The notes beneath the pieces were generated by a model that was given only the letters and a program-made list of their open reading frames with translations, was not told the DNA's origin and did not search any database. From positions 124,001-188,000 of the forward strand of contig JBBIND010000002.1 of NCBI GenBank assembly GCA_037444075.1: DNA of 64,000 nucleotides, in the 5' to 3' direction. The position numbers and the translations under genes are program-made. Below are positions 1 to 9,183 of the stretch, in pieces. Source of the stretch: JBBIND01 sp037444075. GTDB taxonomy: Bacteria > Acidobacteriota > Terriglobia > Bryobacterales > Bryobacteraceae. How positions within the stretch are numbered: position 1 is the first letter of the stretch; every line of letters starts with the position of its first letter.

Positions 1-1299
1 AAGTGGGTGGCAGGCAACTCGCTGGCCATCCACCCCATGGAGGGCTGCGACGGTTCACCGGAGGGATTGCCCGGTGAACTGACTTGGCGTCGCTACGAGC
101 GCTTTGCCGCCGGCGGCGCCAAACTAATTTGGTTCGAGGCGACCGCAGTCCGCCCCGAGGCGCGGGCCAACACCCGGCAACTGCTCTTGAATGATGCCAA
201 TGCCGGCGAATTCGCCCGGCTTATCGAGCACATCAGGAAGACGCATGAAGCCAGCTTTGGATCCGCGGACGACCTGATTACGCCACTCCAGTTGGCCCAC
301 TCAGGGCGCTACAGCGTGCCGCGTCCAGTTGTGGCAAGCCATTACCCGCCGGTCGACGCGAAAACCAGAATCCCGCACGACTACCCCCTCGTCACCGACG
401 ATGAACTCGAACGGTTGGAGGACGACTACCTCGCCGCCGCGCGGCTCGCTTACCGCGCCGGTTTCGGCGCCGTCGACGTCAAAGCAACGCACGGCTACCT
501 GCTGTCTGAGCTTCTCTCCGCCCGCCAAAGGGAAGGACGATACGGAGGTTCGCTCGAGAACCGCACGCGTTTCATCCGCAACGTGTTGGGCAAAATCCGG
601 GCAGAGTTCGGCGAGAAACTGCTCCTGTGCATGAGGCTGGGCTGCTACGACGGGCTGCCCTATGAGCGAGACCCGGAAACCGGGGTTGGCAGGCCACTCG
701 CCCACGGCATTCCGTACTCCTACGGGTTCGGCATGGACGCGTCCCAACCGCTGGTGGAGGACCTATCGGAAGTGCTTCAAGCCGTTGGGTGGTTCCGCGA
801 TGCGGGCGTCCAACTGCTGAACGTATCGCTTGGAAGCCCTTACCTGAACCCTCACATCGGCCGGCCCTTTGAGAAACCGGATGAGGGCAATTACGAGCAG
901 CCCGAGCACCCGCTGCACGGAGTCGACAGGCATTTCCGCATCGCGGGGGCGTTGCAGCGGGCGTACCCTGACCTGCCTATGGTCGGGACAGGTTATAGCT
1001 GGCTTCAGATCTACTGCATTCATGCGGGAGCCCGGAACATCGAGGACGGCGCCATCCGCTTCGTAGGAATCGGGCGCGGCGCTCTGGCGTATCCCGACTT
1101 CGCGCGCGACGCGCTCGAAGTGGGTGCTCTGGACCCGCTCCGGGTCTGCAAGACTTTGACTTACTGCACCTTCCTGATGCGCCAGAAAAATCACCCGCTG
1201 GGTCAGTTCCCGACCGGCTGCCCTCCGTTTGACAAAGACGTCTATGGCCCCATCATGAAGGAGGCCAGAGCGGCTTTGAGGCGCACGCAGGGGCGCTGA
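1..1299 (+). CDS. NADH:flavin oxidoreductase (Old Yellow Enzyme family), 5' end missing
   Basis: FMN-dependent ene-reductase of the Old Yellow Enzyme / 2,4-dienoyl-CoA reductase family; the substrate is not predictable. The frame is open from the first base and reads K-W-V-A-G-N-S-L-A-I-H-P-M-E-G, the first beta-strand of the OYE barrel (usual pattern N-R-x-x-x-x-P-M). The true start is therefore upstream and the GTG at 7 is probably internal. Further barrel landmarks are LQLAHSGR near residue 95, THGYLLSELLS near 160, GGSLENRTRF near 180 and a C-terminal GIGRGALAYPDF that fits the FMN-phosphate loop. There is no C-terminal Fe-S/NADPH module, so it is the single-domain form. The following genes are catabolic (DUF1080, phosphatase, sulfatases), but a 207-bp gap suggests a separate transcript. 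Confidence 0.85.
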   Translation, partial: KWVAGNSLAIHPMEGCDGSPEGLPGELTWRRYERFAAGGAKLIWFEATAVRPEARANTRQLLLNDANAGEFARLIEHIRKTHEASFGSADDLITPLQLAHSGRYSVPRPVVASHYPPVDAKTRIPHDYPLVTDDELERLEDDYLAAARLAYRAGFGAVDVKATHGYLLSELLSARQREGRYGGSLENRTRFIRNVLGKIRAEFGEKLLLCMRLGCYDGLPYERDPETGVGRPLAHGIPYSYGFGMDASQPLVEDLSEVLQAVGWFRDAGVQLLNVSLGSPYLNPHIGRPFEKPDEGNYEQPEHPLHGVDRHFRIAGALQRAYPDLPMVGTGYSWLQIYCIHAGARNIEDGAIRFVGIGRGALAYPDFARDALEVGALDPLRVCKTLTYCTFLMRQKNHPLGQFPTGCPPFDKDVYGPIMKEARAALRRTQGR

Positions 1300-1492
1300 G
1301 CACGCCTGGAAGCCCGACAGTTCGTTTTCCACAACCCGGATAAAGTGTACGGTTTTGTGGAGCTTCGGGCTTTTGGATTGCGCCGGGGTGAACATCCGTC
1401 GAAATCTGGCGCAAGCAGGCGGCCAACATGGAGTGACTGAGGCAGTAAGCTGCCGCAACGCGGCAACGCCGTTCGCCCGCTTCCAGTGCGGA

Positions 1493-1498
1493 TATAAT
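1493..1498 (+). promoter_or_regulatory. -10 box TATAAT, 8 nt before an ATG
   Basis: A perfect TATAAT lies 8 nt upstream of the ATG at 1507, so transcription would begin at or within a base or two of the start codon. No Shine-Dalgarno fits in between. No convincing -35 is visible 16-18 bp upstream. This is one of several such arrangements in the window. Confidence 0.6.
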
Positions 1499-1506
1499 TG
1501 GGCTCT

Positions 1507-2190
1507 ATGAGGAAAGCTCTGGGACTGTCTCTGATTCTGGTTGCCATCGGCTTTCAGCCACTGGAAGCTCAGGAGTGGAAGGCGCTTTTCAACGGGAAGA
1601 ACCTCGACGGCTGGGAAGTGCGTGGAGACGGCGTCTGGACGGTCACACGCGAAGGGGTTTTGGTGGGCCAGCGAACCGGCGTGATGCCGCGCAATGCCGA
1701 GTGGCCGTTGAACGCCAAGCAGTACCGCGATTGGCTGCAAACGCAAGCCTGGCTGTACACCGTGGGGGAATTCGAGAATTTCGTGCTCCAGTTGGACTAC
1801 TGGCTGATAGCGCGCGGCAACAGCGGCATCTCGATCCGCGATACCTCGCGGGCCGCCCACGGCATCGTGACGCCCGCGGATTTCACCCGCACACCGTCCA
1901 GAATCGGCTACGAAATCCAGCTGAACAACGGATATCCCGACCCTGCTCCGACGGGCAGCATCTACGCATTGGTGAAAGCTCAGACGGGCTCGCAGGTGGA
2001 TAACGACTGGAACACGATCGAGATTGAATCGCGCGCCGGAGCCATCCGCGTGCGCGTGAACGGCGTTTTGGCCGCGGAGCATCCCGGCGATCCGAAGCGG
2101 CCCAACGCCGGACCCATCGGCTTGCAGCTCCATGACCAGTTCACCGTCGCCATGTTCAGGAACATACGCATCAGGGAGGTCAACAAATGA
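1507..2190 (+). CDS. Secreted DUF1080 (3-keto-disaccharide hydrolase-like) protein
   Basis: A 227-residue exported protein with a signal peptide (residues 1 to about 22, ending near LEAQEW) followed by a single DUF1080 concanavalin-like jelly roll. The family signature FNGKNLDGWEV follows the signal, and an IEIESRAGAIRVRVNG strand pair lies near the C-terminus. DUF1080 proteins are abundant in Acidobacteria and Planctomycetes, and some act on 3-keto sugars or bind glycans; the substrate here is unknown. The ATG at 1507 is preferred over the in-frame TTG at 1498 because it begins a proper signal peptide and the TTG lies inside the -10 box. The stop overlaps the next start by four bases, so it is co-transcribed with the phosphatase. 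Confidence 0.85.
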   Translation: MRKALGLSLILVAIGFQPLEAQEWKALFNGKNLDGWEVRGDGVWTVTREGVLVGQRTGVMPRNAEWPLNAKQYRDWLQTQAWLYTVGEFENFVLQLDYWLIARGNSGISIRDTSRAAHGIVTPADFTRTPSRIGYEIQLNNGYPDPAPTGSIYALVKAQTGSQVDNDWNTIEIESRAGAIRVRVNGVLAAEHPGDPKRPNAGPIGLQLHDQFTVAMFRNIRIREVNK

Positions 2191-3593
2191 GAAGCGCGCT
2201 GCTGTTGTGTTCGGTGGCTGCCGTTGGCCTGGCTCAGGAGGCCAGGCAGGCCACCGGCGTCAAAGTGGGAGAAGTGACGCCTGACTCCGCCATCATCTGG
2301 GTGCGCCACACGCAGGCTGCCGAGCGCAACTGGAAAGGCATCGCTGCGAAGGGCAAGGGCGGCATGAACGTACCGCTTACGGCCAAAGGGAGCGCGAATG
2401 ATCTGGAAGGTGCGGCTCCCGGAGCGCCCGGACGCGTGCGGGTGAGAGCCGGGCTGCGGCAGGACCTGGCGGATGCGCTTTCAACGCCGTGGGTGGACGT
2501 GACCGCCGCCACCGATTTCAGCCATCAGTTCCGGCTTGCGGGCTTGAAGCCGCATACGCAGTATCACTACGCCACGGAAACCGCGGCGCCTGGGGGAAAG
2601 CCGGTGCACGGCGCTTTGAGAGGCTCTTTCCGCACCGCGCCGTTGCCTCATGAACAAGCCGAAGTGACCTTCACCGTGGTTACAGGCATGATGTACGCGG
2701 ACATGGACCACCGGGACGGCTTCCACATCTACGAGTCCATGCTCAAGGTGAACCCGCAGTTCATCGTGCCCACGGGAGACAGCGTTTACTACGACAACGA
2801 GAATCCGCGCGCCACGTCCGTCGCGTTGGCCCGCTATCACTGGGACCGCATGTACAGCCTGCCCCGGCACATCGCCTTCCATCTGCGCGTACCCGGCTAT
2901 TGGGAAAAAGACGATCACGACACCCTTGAGAACGACTGCTGGCCCACCATGGACTCGCCCCTCATGAAGCCCCTCACGTTCGACGAGGGCAGGCGCCTGT
3001 TCCTGCAACAGGTGCCCATGAGCGAGCGGACCTATCGGACGTTCCGCTGGGGCAAGGGATTGCAGGTCTGGCTGGTGGAAGGGCGCGATTTCAGGTCACC
3101 GAATGACAGGCCGGACGGACCCGGCAAGACCATCTGGGGGGCGGAACAGAAACGCTGGTTAAAAGAGAGCCTGCTGGCCAGCGATGCGGACTGGAGAGTG
3201 CTGGTCAGCCCTACTCCGCTGGTTGGACCCGACCGGGGCAACAAGGGCGATAACCACGCCAACAAGGCGTTCACTCACGAAGGGAACGAGATACGGAAGT
3301 GGATCCAGGAGAATGTTTCAGGGAACTTCTTCGTCGCCTGTGGTGACCGCCACTGGCAGTATCACTCGGTACATCCTGAGACGAAAGTGAATGAGTTCTC
3401 CTGCGGTCCCGCCAGCGATGAGCACGCGGGCGGCTCGCCCGGCGAGGACCGGACGTATCACCGTTTCCACCGCGTGCAGGGCGGGTTTCTGTCAGTCACT
3501 GTCACCCGCACAGGGGACATTGTCTTCCGTCACCACGACGTGAAGGGGGCGGTAGTATACGAATACAAACAGGCTCGCCGGCCCGGTGCATAG
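2187..3593 (+). CDS. PhoD-like alkaline phosphatase/phosphodiesterase
   Basis: Secreted 468-residue metallophosphatase of the PhoD type. A signal peptide (MRSALLLCSVAAVGLA) precedes a PhoD N-terminal beta-sandwich (about 25-150, with SAIIWVR) and the calcineurin-like metal site. Visible landmarks are TGDSVYYDN, the DDHDTLENDCWP motif typical of PhoD, and a C-terminal GDRHWQYHS. PhoD enzymes use Fe/Ca to cleave phosphate mono- and diesters outside the cytoplasm. It starts inside the stop of the DUF1080 gene (ATGA) and is followed 24 nt later by a sulfatase, suggesting joint release of phosphate and sulfate from polymers. The function is inferred from family motifs. Confidence 0.85.
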   Translation: MRSALLLCSVAAVGLAQEARQATGVKVGEVTPDSAIIWVRHTQAAERNWKGIAAKGKGGMNVPLTAKGSANDLEGAAPGAPGRVRVRAGLRQDLADALSTPWVDVTAATDFSHQFRLAGLKPHTQYHYATETAAPGGKPVHGALRGSFRTAPLPHEQAEVTFTVVTGMMYADMDHRDGFHIYESMLKVNPQFIVPTGDSVYYDNENPRATSVALARYHWDRMYSLPRHIAFHLRVPGYWEKDDHDTLENDCWPTMDSPLMKPLTFDEGRRLFLQQVPMSERTYRTFRWGKGLQVWLVEGRDFRSPNDRPDGPGKTIWGAEQKRWLKESLLASDADWRVLVSPTPLVGPDRGNKGDNHANKAFTHEGNEIRKWIQENVSGNFFVACGDRHWQYHSVHPETKVNEFSCGPASDEHAGGSPGEDRTYHRFHRVQGGFLSVTVTRTGDIVFRHHDVKGAVVYEYKQARRPGA

Positions 3594-3617
3594 AAAAGCC
3601 GCGGGGGTGATTCGCTG

Positions 3618-4910
3618 ATGCCGGAAGCTCCGCCGAACATCATCTTCATCATTTCCGACGATCACAGCTACCCGGATTTGGGCTGCTACGGCAATGAAGC
3701 CGTCCGCACGCCAAACCTGGACCGGATGGCGAGTGAGGGCATGCGCTTCGACCACTGCTTCGTCAGTTCTCCGCAGTGCAGCCCGAACCGCTCGTCGATC
3801 TTCACCGGCTGTAGCCCGCACACCACGGCCACCACGCGGCTGCACACGCCGCTGCCTCCGTGGGAGCAGAGTTTCCTAGAGCCACTCAAAGAACGCGGCT
3901 ATTTCGCGGGCGCTTTTCGCAAGGTGCACCAAGGGGCGGAGTTCGACAAGCGGTGGGATTACTACGGCAGCGCCAAGGAGCCGTTTGACAAGTTCTTCGA
4001 CGCGCTTCCTAAGGGTCGTCCGTTCTTCCTGCATGTCGGCTTTACCGAACCGCATCGCCCTTATCAAAGGGGCCGTTTCTCGCCGCGTCATGATCCCAAG
4101 CGGGTCAAACTGCCGGCGTATCTGCCCGATGCTCCGGCTATACGAGAGGACCTGGCGGACTACTACGACGAAATAGCCCACATGGACGCCGAAATCGGCG
4201 GCTTGTTCGAACTGCTGTCGCGCCGTGGGCTCAGCGGCAACACGCTGGTCATGTTCACGGGCGACAACGGAATGCCTTTTCCGCGTGCCAAGGGCGCCTG
4301 CTACGATGCCGGCATCCGCGTGCCCCTGCTGGCGTGGTGGCCGGGCAGAATCGCCGCTGGTGGCGCCCGCCGTGATCTGATCTCACACGTTGACCTGCCG
4401 GTTACCTGGCTCGCGGCGGCGGGCATCTCCAAGCCGCCCAGGATGCAGGGGCGGAACTTTCTGGGCCTCCTGACGGGTGGAACGTACCAGCCCAGAGAGG
4501 CGGCTTTTTCCGAGCGCAACTGGCACAACACGTTTGACCCCATACGGTGCGTGAGAACGGCGCGTTACAAGCTGATCTACAACGCCGCGCCACGCTTTCC
4601 GTATCGGCCGCCGTCTGACCTGGAGGCATCTCCGACATGGCAGGAGTATCTGCTCATGGCGCGTCGAGGGCAGTTGAGCGAGACGCATCAGCGCTTACTT
4701 GATCCGGCGCGCCCGCTTTACGAGTTGTTTGATCTGGAACGCGATCCCGGCGAGTTCTATAATCTTGGTAGCAGCCAGGACCATGCGGGTGTTCTCCAGG
4801 AACACCTCGAGCGGCTGAGTGACTGGATGCACGAAACGTATGATTTTTTGCCGCCTCCTTTCGAAGGGTATCCGGCCCGGGAAAAGCGCGGCAGGGCGTT
4901 CTCCATTTAG
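3618..4910 (+). CDS. Type I sulfatase without a visible signal peptide
   Basis: 430-residue sulfatase. The N-terminal NIIFIISDDHS gives the metal-binding aspartates (D14, D15), and QCSPNRSS contains the C-x-P-x-R site whose Cys54 would be converted to formylglycine. FTGDNGMPFPR and GFTEPHRPY supply further active-site strands. It is very similar along its whole length to the sulfatase at 7770-9134. Unlike that paralogue it begins directly at the catalytic domain: the only in-frame start before the upstream stop is the ATG at 3618. The product would therefore stay in the cytoplasm unless export is unconventional, which is odd for a sulfatase. The class of sulfate ester is not predictable. Confidence 0.88.
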   Translation: MPEAPPNIIFIISDDHSYPDLGCYGNEAVRTPNLDRMASEGMRFDHCFVSSPQCSPNRSSIFTGCSPHTTATTRLHTPLPPWEQSFLEPLKERGYFAGAFRKVHQGAEFDKRWDYYGSAKEPFDKFFDALPKGRPFFLHVGFTEPHRPYQRGRFSPRHDPKRVKLPAYLPDAPAIREDLADYYDEIAHMDAEIGGLFELLSRRGLSGNTLVMFTGDNGMPFPRAKGACYDAGIRVPLLAWWPGRIAAGGARRDLISHVDLPVTWLAAAGISKPPRMQGRNFLGLLTGGTYQPREAAFSERNWHNTFDPIRCVRTARYKLIYNAAPRFPYRPPSDLEASPTWQEYLLMARRGQLSETHQRLLDPARPLYELFDLERDPGEFYNLGSSQDHAGVLQEHLERLSDWMHETYDFLPPPFEGYPAREKRGRAFSI

Positions 4911-4932
4911 CGAAAGGCCAAGGAGAGAAGTG

Positions 4933-7773
4933 ATGCGTCGTACATGGATGTTGCTTGTTCTCGGGGTTGTTGTCGCGTTGGCCCTGCTGTGGGCCATCCG
5001 GCAACGCGACGTCGTTTACTCGCAGTCATCGCCGGTTGTAGCTCTGGCCGACGAATCCTCCGTTTCCATCCGGGTCCGGCTCGGCGTTACGGACACGGAA
5101 CCACGCTCCTGGGACGGAACCCTCAGCGTCAGCGGGGGTGAAGTGGTGGGGCTACGCAATTGGCGGCCTCGCCCCGGGGATCGCATTGACGGGTTGAAGG
5201 CTTGGACTCTTTCAACGCGGCGGGGGCCCAACTACGTGGCGCGCGCCTGGGAGCCGGAGCGCATGACGAGCCCGCTCGCTTATATCAACGAGCCGGGCCT
5301 GATTGTGGACGTGAAGGGCCCAGGAGTGGTCCTGACGTTCAACACGCCCAAGGGTTCTTTTGATGTCCGGCCAGCTTCCATCCGCCCGGCGGAGCCGGTC
5401 AGTTTTCTGGATGGCGCGGTGGTGGTGGAGCGCGTGGCGGGCGCTCACCTGATTTCGGGGCGCGACCAGCAGAATGACTTCGCCACGCTGGCAGTTTCAG
5501 ACAAGGGTGATATGTGGGCCGCCTGGGTGGCTTATGCCGACAAGCGTAACACCGTGATGGCGAGGCGCTTTGACGGTTCCACGTGGGGAGGCCTCACAAA
5601 AGTTTCCGACGGGCACACGGACATCTTCCTGGTGAAAGCCGGGCATGACCGCAACGGCGCAGTCTGGATGATCTGGTCCGCGCAAGTGGAGGGCAATTGG
5701 GACCTCTATGGCCGGCGGTTCGACGGCCGCGCCTGGTCCTCCGTGGAACGTCTCACGAGTGATCCTCAGCCTGACATCTACCAGGAAGTCGTCACCGATT
5801 CGAGCGGGAACCTCTGGCTCGTCTGGCAGGGATTCAGGAACGGCAAGTCGGATATCTTCGTCCGCCGCTACGATGGCTCGGCCTGGTCTGCCGCGGAGGC
5901 TGTCTCCAAGTCTCCGGCTAACGATTGGGCGCCCGCTATCGCCGCAGACAAGGCGGGCCGGGTCTACATCGCTTGGGATACGTACGACAGGGGCGACTAT
6001 GACGTGATGATGTCCAAGCTGGAAGGAGGCCGCTGGTCCGCGCCTCAACCGATTGCCGCCACTCCCAAGTTTGAAGCCTACGTCAGCCTGGCGTGCGACG
6101 CGGACAACCGCCTGTGGGCGGCGTGGAATGAAAGCGGCACGCAGTGGGGAAAAGACACCGGGTTCCTGGTCAGGAAAGAAGCCACGCGGTTGTACCAGTC
6201 GCGCCTGGTAGCCGTCGCCGTACATGACGGAGGCGAGTGGCGCGAGCCGAACGCTGATTTCGAACAGTCACTGCCTTCGAGCTTGCAGGGCTACAACGAT
6301 CTGCCGGTGTTGCGTTCCGATAGCGCCGGACGCATGTGGCTCTTCTTCCGGCACCGTTTCCTGCGGCTCCGGGATGTGCCCAGCGAAGCGCCGGCGCATC
6401 GCGCTGCCTGGGAGATTTACGGCGTGACCTATCAGGGCGACCGCTGGAGCACGCCGGTTGCGGTGCCGCTCAGTCAGGGCCGCACCGATATGCGGGCGGG
6501 TTTTGCCGCTGACCGCAGCGGCAACATGTACGTGGCCTGGCCCATGGACAACCGGGATTACGAGAACTTTCTCTTCGAGCGCGCGGACGTTTACGCCGCG
6601 CGCATGCCTGCTCCGCAAGCTGTTTCCGGAGCGCCGAAGCTGCGGCCGCGGGTGCCGGTTAAGATTCAGATCTGGCCGGCGCATCCCGACGAAGCCGAGG
6701 ATCTGGCGCGCATTCGCAAATATCAGATGGAGTCAGGCGGAAGAACCTACAAGATCTACAGGGGCGATACGCATCGCCACACCGAGTTCAGCCATGACGG
6801 CAACAACGATGGCAGCCTGCTGGACACCTACCGCTACGCCATCGATGCGGCCGAACTCGATTTCCTCATGGTCAGTGACCATAACTCCACGGGGGGGCCG
6901 GACATCGACTACATCAACTGGTTGCTCCAGCAGATGGTGGACGTCCTCACGTTGCCGGGCCGGTTCGTGCCGATGTACGGCTATGAGCGCAGCGTAGGTT
7001 ACCCGAACGGGCACCGGAACGTCATCTTCGCGCGCCGCGGAAATCCTACGCTTCCGGTAGCTGCGGAGGAGCAGAAAGCGAAGACCGGCGCGCAAGCCCT
7101 CTACGAGTACTTGAAGAAGTACGACGGAATTGCCATTTCTCACACCTCCGCCAGCTCCATGGGAACGGATTGGCGCGACAACCACCCGGAATTCGAACCT
7201 TTAGTGGAGATTTACCAGGGTGCCCGAGTCTCCAACGAGTATGAGGGCGCGCCCAAGGCGGCGCATGCCGCTAATCCGGCCACAGCCATAGGCGGCTTCC
7301 GGCCGGCCGGTTACGTGTGGAACGCCTGGGCCAAAGGCTATAAGCTCGGGGTGCAGGCCAGCAGTGACCATCTCTCCACGCACATCTCCTACGCCTGTAC
7401 TCTGTCCCCGGCGTTCACGCGCGAGGAGTTGCTACGGGCTATGAAGCGCCGGCACTCCTACGGCGCCACGGACAACATCATTCTTGACTACCGCCTGCAA
7501 TCGGGAGGCAGGGAGCACCTGCAAGGCGACATCGTGACGGTCGGCGCCGGCTTCCGGCTCGTAGTGAAGGCGGTAGGCACGCTGCCCATCCGGCAGATCG
7601 ACATCATCAAGAACAACACCTTCATCCACAACCGGCAGCCCATGCAGCGGGAGGTCAGCTTTACATTCACCGATACCGAGCCGGTGAAGCCGGAAAGCTA
7701 CTACTACGTGCGCGTAATCCAGGTGGATGATCAAATCGCCTGGTCCTCGCCGATCTGGGTGACCAAACAATGA
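4933..7773 (+). CDS. Exported repeat protein with C-terminal DUF3604/PHP-like domain
   Basis: 946 residues starting at the ATG after AGGAGAG (4921-4927, 5-nt spacing); longer in-frame starts would lie inside the sulfatase gene. An N-terminal hydrophobic segment (MLLVLGVVVALALLWAI) is a signal or anchor. Residues about 170-560 hold repeated blades of the type W-x-x-W, followed by L/I-Y-x-R-R-F-D-G and W-S, resembling BNR/sialidase-like propeller repeats. From about residue 605 a PHP-like metallo-domain begins: GDTHRHTEFSHDGNNDGS, then FLMVSDHNS, matching the DUF3604 family. It sits between two paralogous sulfatases and its stop overlaps the second (ATGA). A role in binding or trimming an extracellular substrate is inference. 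Confidence 0.75.
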   Translation: MRRTWMLLVLGVVVALALLWAIRQRDVVYSQSSPVVALADESSVSIRVRLGVTDTEPRSWDGTLSVSGGEVVGLRNWRPRPGDRIDGLKAWTLSTRRGPNYVARAWEPERMTSPLAYINEPGLIVDVKGPGVVLTFNTPKGSFDVRPASIRPAEPVSFLDGAVVVERVAGAHLISGRDQQNDFATLAVSDKGDMWAAWVAYADKRNTVMARRFDGSTWGGLTKVSDGHTDIFLVKAGHDRNGAVWMIWSAQVEGNWDLYGRRFDGRAWSSVERLTSDPQPDIYQEVVTDSSGNLWLVWQGFRNGKSDIFVRRYDGSAWSAAEAVSKSPANDWAPAIAADKAGRVYIAWDTYDRGDYDVMMSKLEGGRWSAPQPIAATPKFEAYVSLACDADNRLWAAWNESGTQWGKDTGFLVRKEATRLYQSRLVAVAVHDGGEWREPNADFEQSLPSSLQGYNDLPVLRSDSAGRMWLFFRHRFLRLRDVPSEAPAHRAAWEIYGVTYQGDRWSTPVAVPLSQGRTDMRAGFAADRSGNMYVAWPMDNRDYENFLFERADVYAARMPAPQAVSGAPKLRPRVPVKIQIWPAHPDEAEDLARIRKYQMESGGRTYKIYRGDTHRHTEFSHDGNNDGSLLDTYRYAIDAAELDFLMVSDHNSTGGPDIDYINWLLQQMVDVLTLPGRFVPMYGYERSVGYPNGHRNVIFARRGNPTLPVAAEEQKAKTGAQALYEYLKKYDGIAISHTSASSMGTDWRDNHPEFEPLVEIYQGARVSNEYEGAPKAAHAANPATAIGGFRPAGYVWNAWAKGYKLGVQASSDHLSTHISYACTLSPAFTREELLRAMKRRHSYGATDNIILDYRLQSGGREHLQGDIVTVGAGFRLVVKAVGTLPIRQIDIIKNNTFIHNRQPMQREVSFTFTDTEPVKPESYYYVRVIQVDDQIAWSSPIWVTKQ

Positions 7774-9134
7774 AGCTGACTCGCCGCACCATGATGCGGA
7801 GCGGACTGGCGCCTGCGGCGCTCACGCTGCCCACGCTGGCCCAGGAAACCAGACCGCCCAATATTGTCTTTCTTATATCGGACGATCATAGCCAACCTGA
7901 CTTGGGCTGCTATGGGAACACCGTTGTGCGGACGCCCGTCCTGGACCGCATGGCAGCAGAGGGCATGCGGTTTGAAAACTGCTTTGTCAGCTCTCCGCAG
8001 TGCAGCCCTAACCGGTCTTCCATCATGACGGGCTGCGCGCCCCACAGCACGGGCACTTCGCGGCTCCATGCTCCCTTGCCGGATTGGGAGCCGTCCGTGC
8101 TCGAACCCTTGCGGGACCGCGGTTACTACCTCGGCGCCTTCCGCAAAGTGCATCTTGGGAAGGACTTCGACAAGCGTTGGGATTTCTACGGCACCGCCAA
8201 GGCGCCTTTTGAGAAGTTCTTCGATTCCGCGCCCAAGAACCGGCCCTTCCTGCTACACATGGGCTTCACGGATCCGCACAGGCGGTACTACCCCGGGGCG
8301 GTTTCTCCGCCGCACGACCCCGCCCGAGTGAAGGTGCCCGATTTCCTGCCGGACACGCCAGCCGTCCGCGAAGACCTGGCGCACTACCATGACTTCATTG
8401 CGCGCATGGACGGCGAGTGCGGACAGATTTTCGAGCTCTTGAAGCAGCGGGGATTGGCGGACAACACGCTGGTGATTTTCACAGCCGATAACGGCATGCC
8501 GTTCCCGCGCGCCAAAGGCACATGTTATGACGCCGGCATACGCGTCCCGTTGCTGGCGTGGTGGCCCGGGCGCATTCGCGCCGGCGCAGTGAAATCCGAG
8601 CTCGTCTCCCATGTCGACCTGCCGGTTACCTGGCTCGAGGCGGCCGGGCTTCAGAAACCTGCGCGCATGCAGGGGCAGAGCTTCTTCGGCTTGTTGACCG
8701 GCGGTTCGCATTCCTCGCGTGCGGCCGTCTTCGCTGAACGTAACTGGCACGACAATTTCGACCCCATACGCAGCGTCCGGACAGAGCGCTACAAGCTCAT
8801 CTTCAACGCGGCCCCGCACTTCCCCTACCGGCCGGCGTGGGATCTGGAAGATTCACCCACGTGGAAGTCCTACCTCGACGAGGGACGCCGCGGCAGACTC
8901 AGTCTGCTCCACAGACAGTTGCTGGAACCCAGCCGTGCCATGCTTGAGTTGTATGATCTGAAGCGCGACCCGGGCGAATTCCATAACCTGGCTACCGGCC
9001 CGGAACACTCCGCGGTATTGCGGGAATTGACCGGCCGCCTGAGCGAGTGGATGCACGCCACGAACGACTACCTGCCTCCCGGCGTCACCAGGCCGGGCGA
9101 GCCGGTGGGCAGAGGGTGGCCCGTCTCGTTGTGA
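7770..9134 (+). CDS. Exported type I sulfatase, paralogue of 3618-4910
   Basis: 454-residue sulfatase with an N-terminal export signal containing a twin-arginine-like start (MKLTRRTMMRSG, then APAALTLPTLAQE). The catalytic part starts NIVFLISDDHS (metal aspartates D38, D39), and QCSPNRSS carries the formylglycine Cys78 in C-x-P-x-R. FTADNGMPFPR and GFTDPHRR follow. Long stretches match the sulfatase at 3618-4910 almost residue for residue (for example AKG-x-CYDAGIRVPLLAWW), so the two are a duplication now separated by the propeller/PHP gene. It overlaps the preceding stop by four bases, giving a five-gene run from 1507 to 9134. Confidence 0.9.
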   Translation: MKLTRRTMMRSGLAPAALTLPTLAQETRPPNIVFLISDDHSQPDLGCYGNTVVRTPVLDRMAAEGMRFENCFVSSPQCSPNRSSIMTGCAPHSTGTSRLHAPLPDWEPSVLEPLRDRGYYLGAFRKVHLGKDFDKRWDFYGTAKAPFEKFFDSAPKNRPFLLHMGFTDPHRRYYPGAVSPPHDPARVKVPDFLPDTPAVREDLAHYHDFIARMDGECGQIFELLKQRGLADNTLVIFTADNGMPFPRAKGTCYDAGIRVPLLAWWPGRIRAGAVKSELVSHVDLPVTWLEAAGLQKPARMQGQSFFGLLTGGSHSSRAAVFAERNWHDNFDPIRSVRTERYKLIFNAAPHFPYRPAWDLEDSPTWKSYLDEGRRGRLSLLHRQLLEPSRAMLELYDLKRDPGEFHNLATGPEHSAVLRELTGRLSEWMHATNDYLPPGVTRPGEPVGRGWPVSL

Positions 9135-9141
9135 ACAACAG

Positions 9142-9174
9142 GGCGGCGTCCCGGCATCCAGCCGAGGCGCCGCC
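9142..9174. terminator. Hairpin between convergent genes, possible bidirectional terminator
   Basis: A 7-bp perfect inverted repeat (GGCGGCG at 9142-9148, CGCCGCC at 9168-9174) encloses a smaller inner stem (CGGC/GCCG). It lies in the 49-bp gap between two convergent stops. There is no T-run on either side, so intrinsic termination is only possible, not shown. Confidence 0.35.
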
Positions 9175-9183
9175 TCGCACGAA

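Noticed and set aside
1329..1360. Imperfect hairpin CCACAA...TTGTGG as a terminator of the first gene
   Set aside because: The stem has mismatches and a long loop, and no T-run follows.
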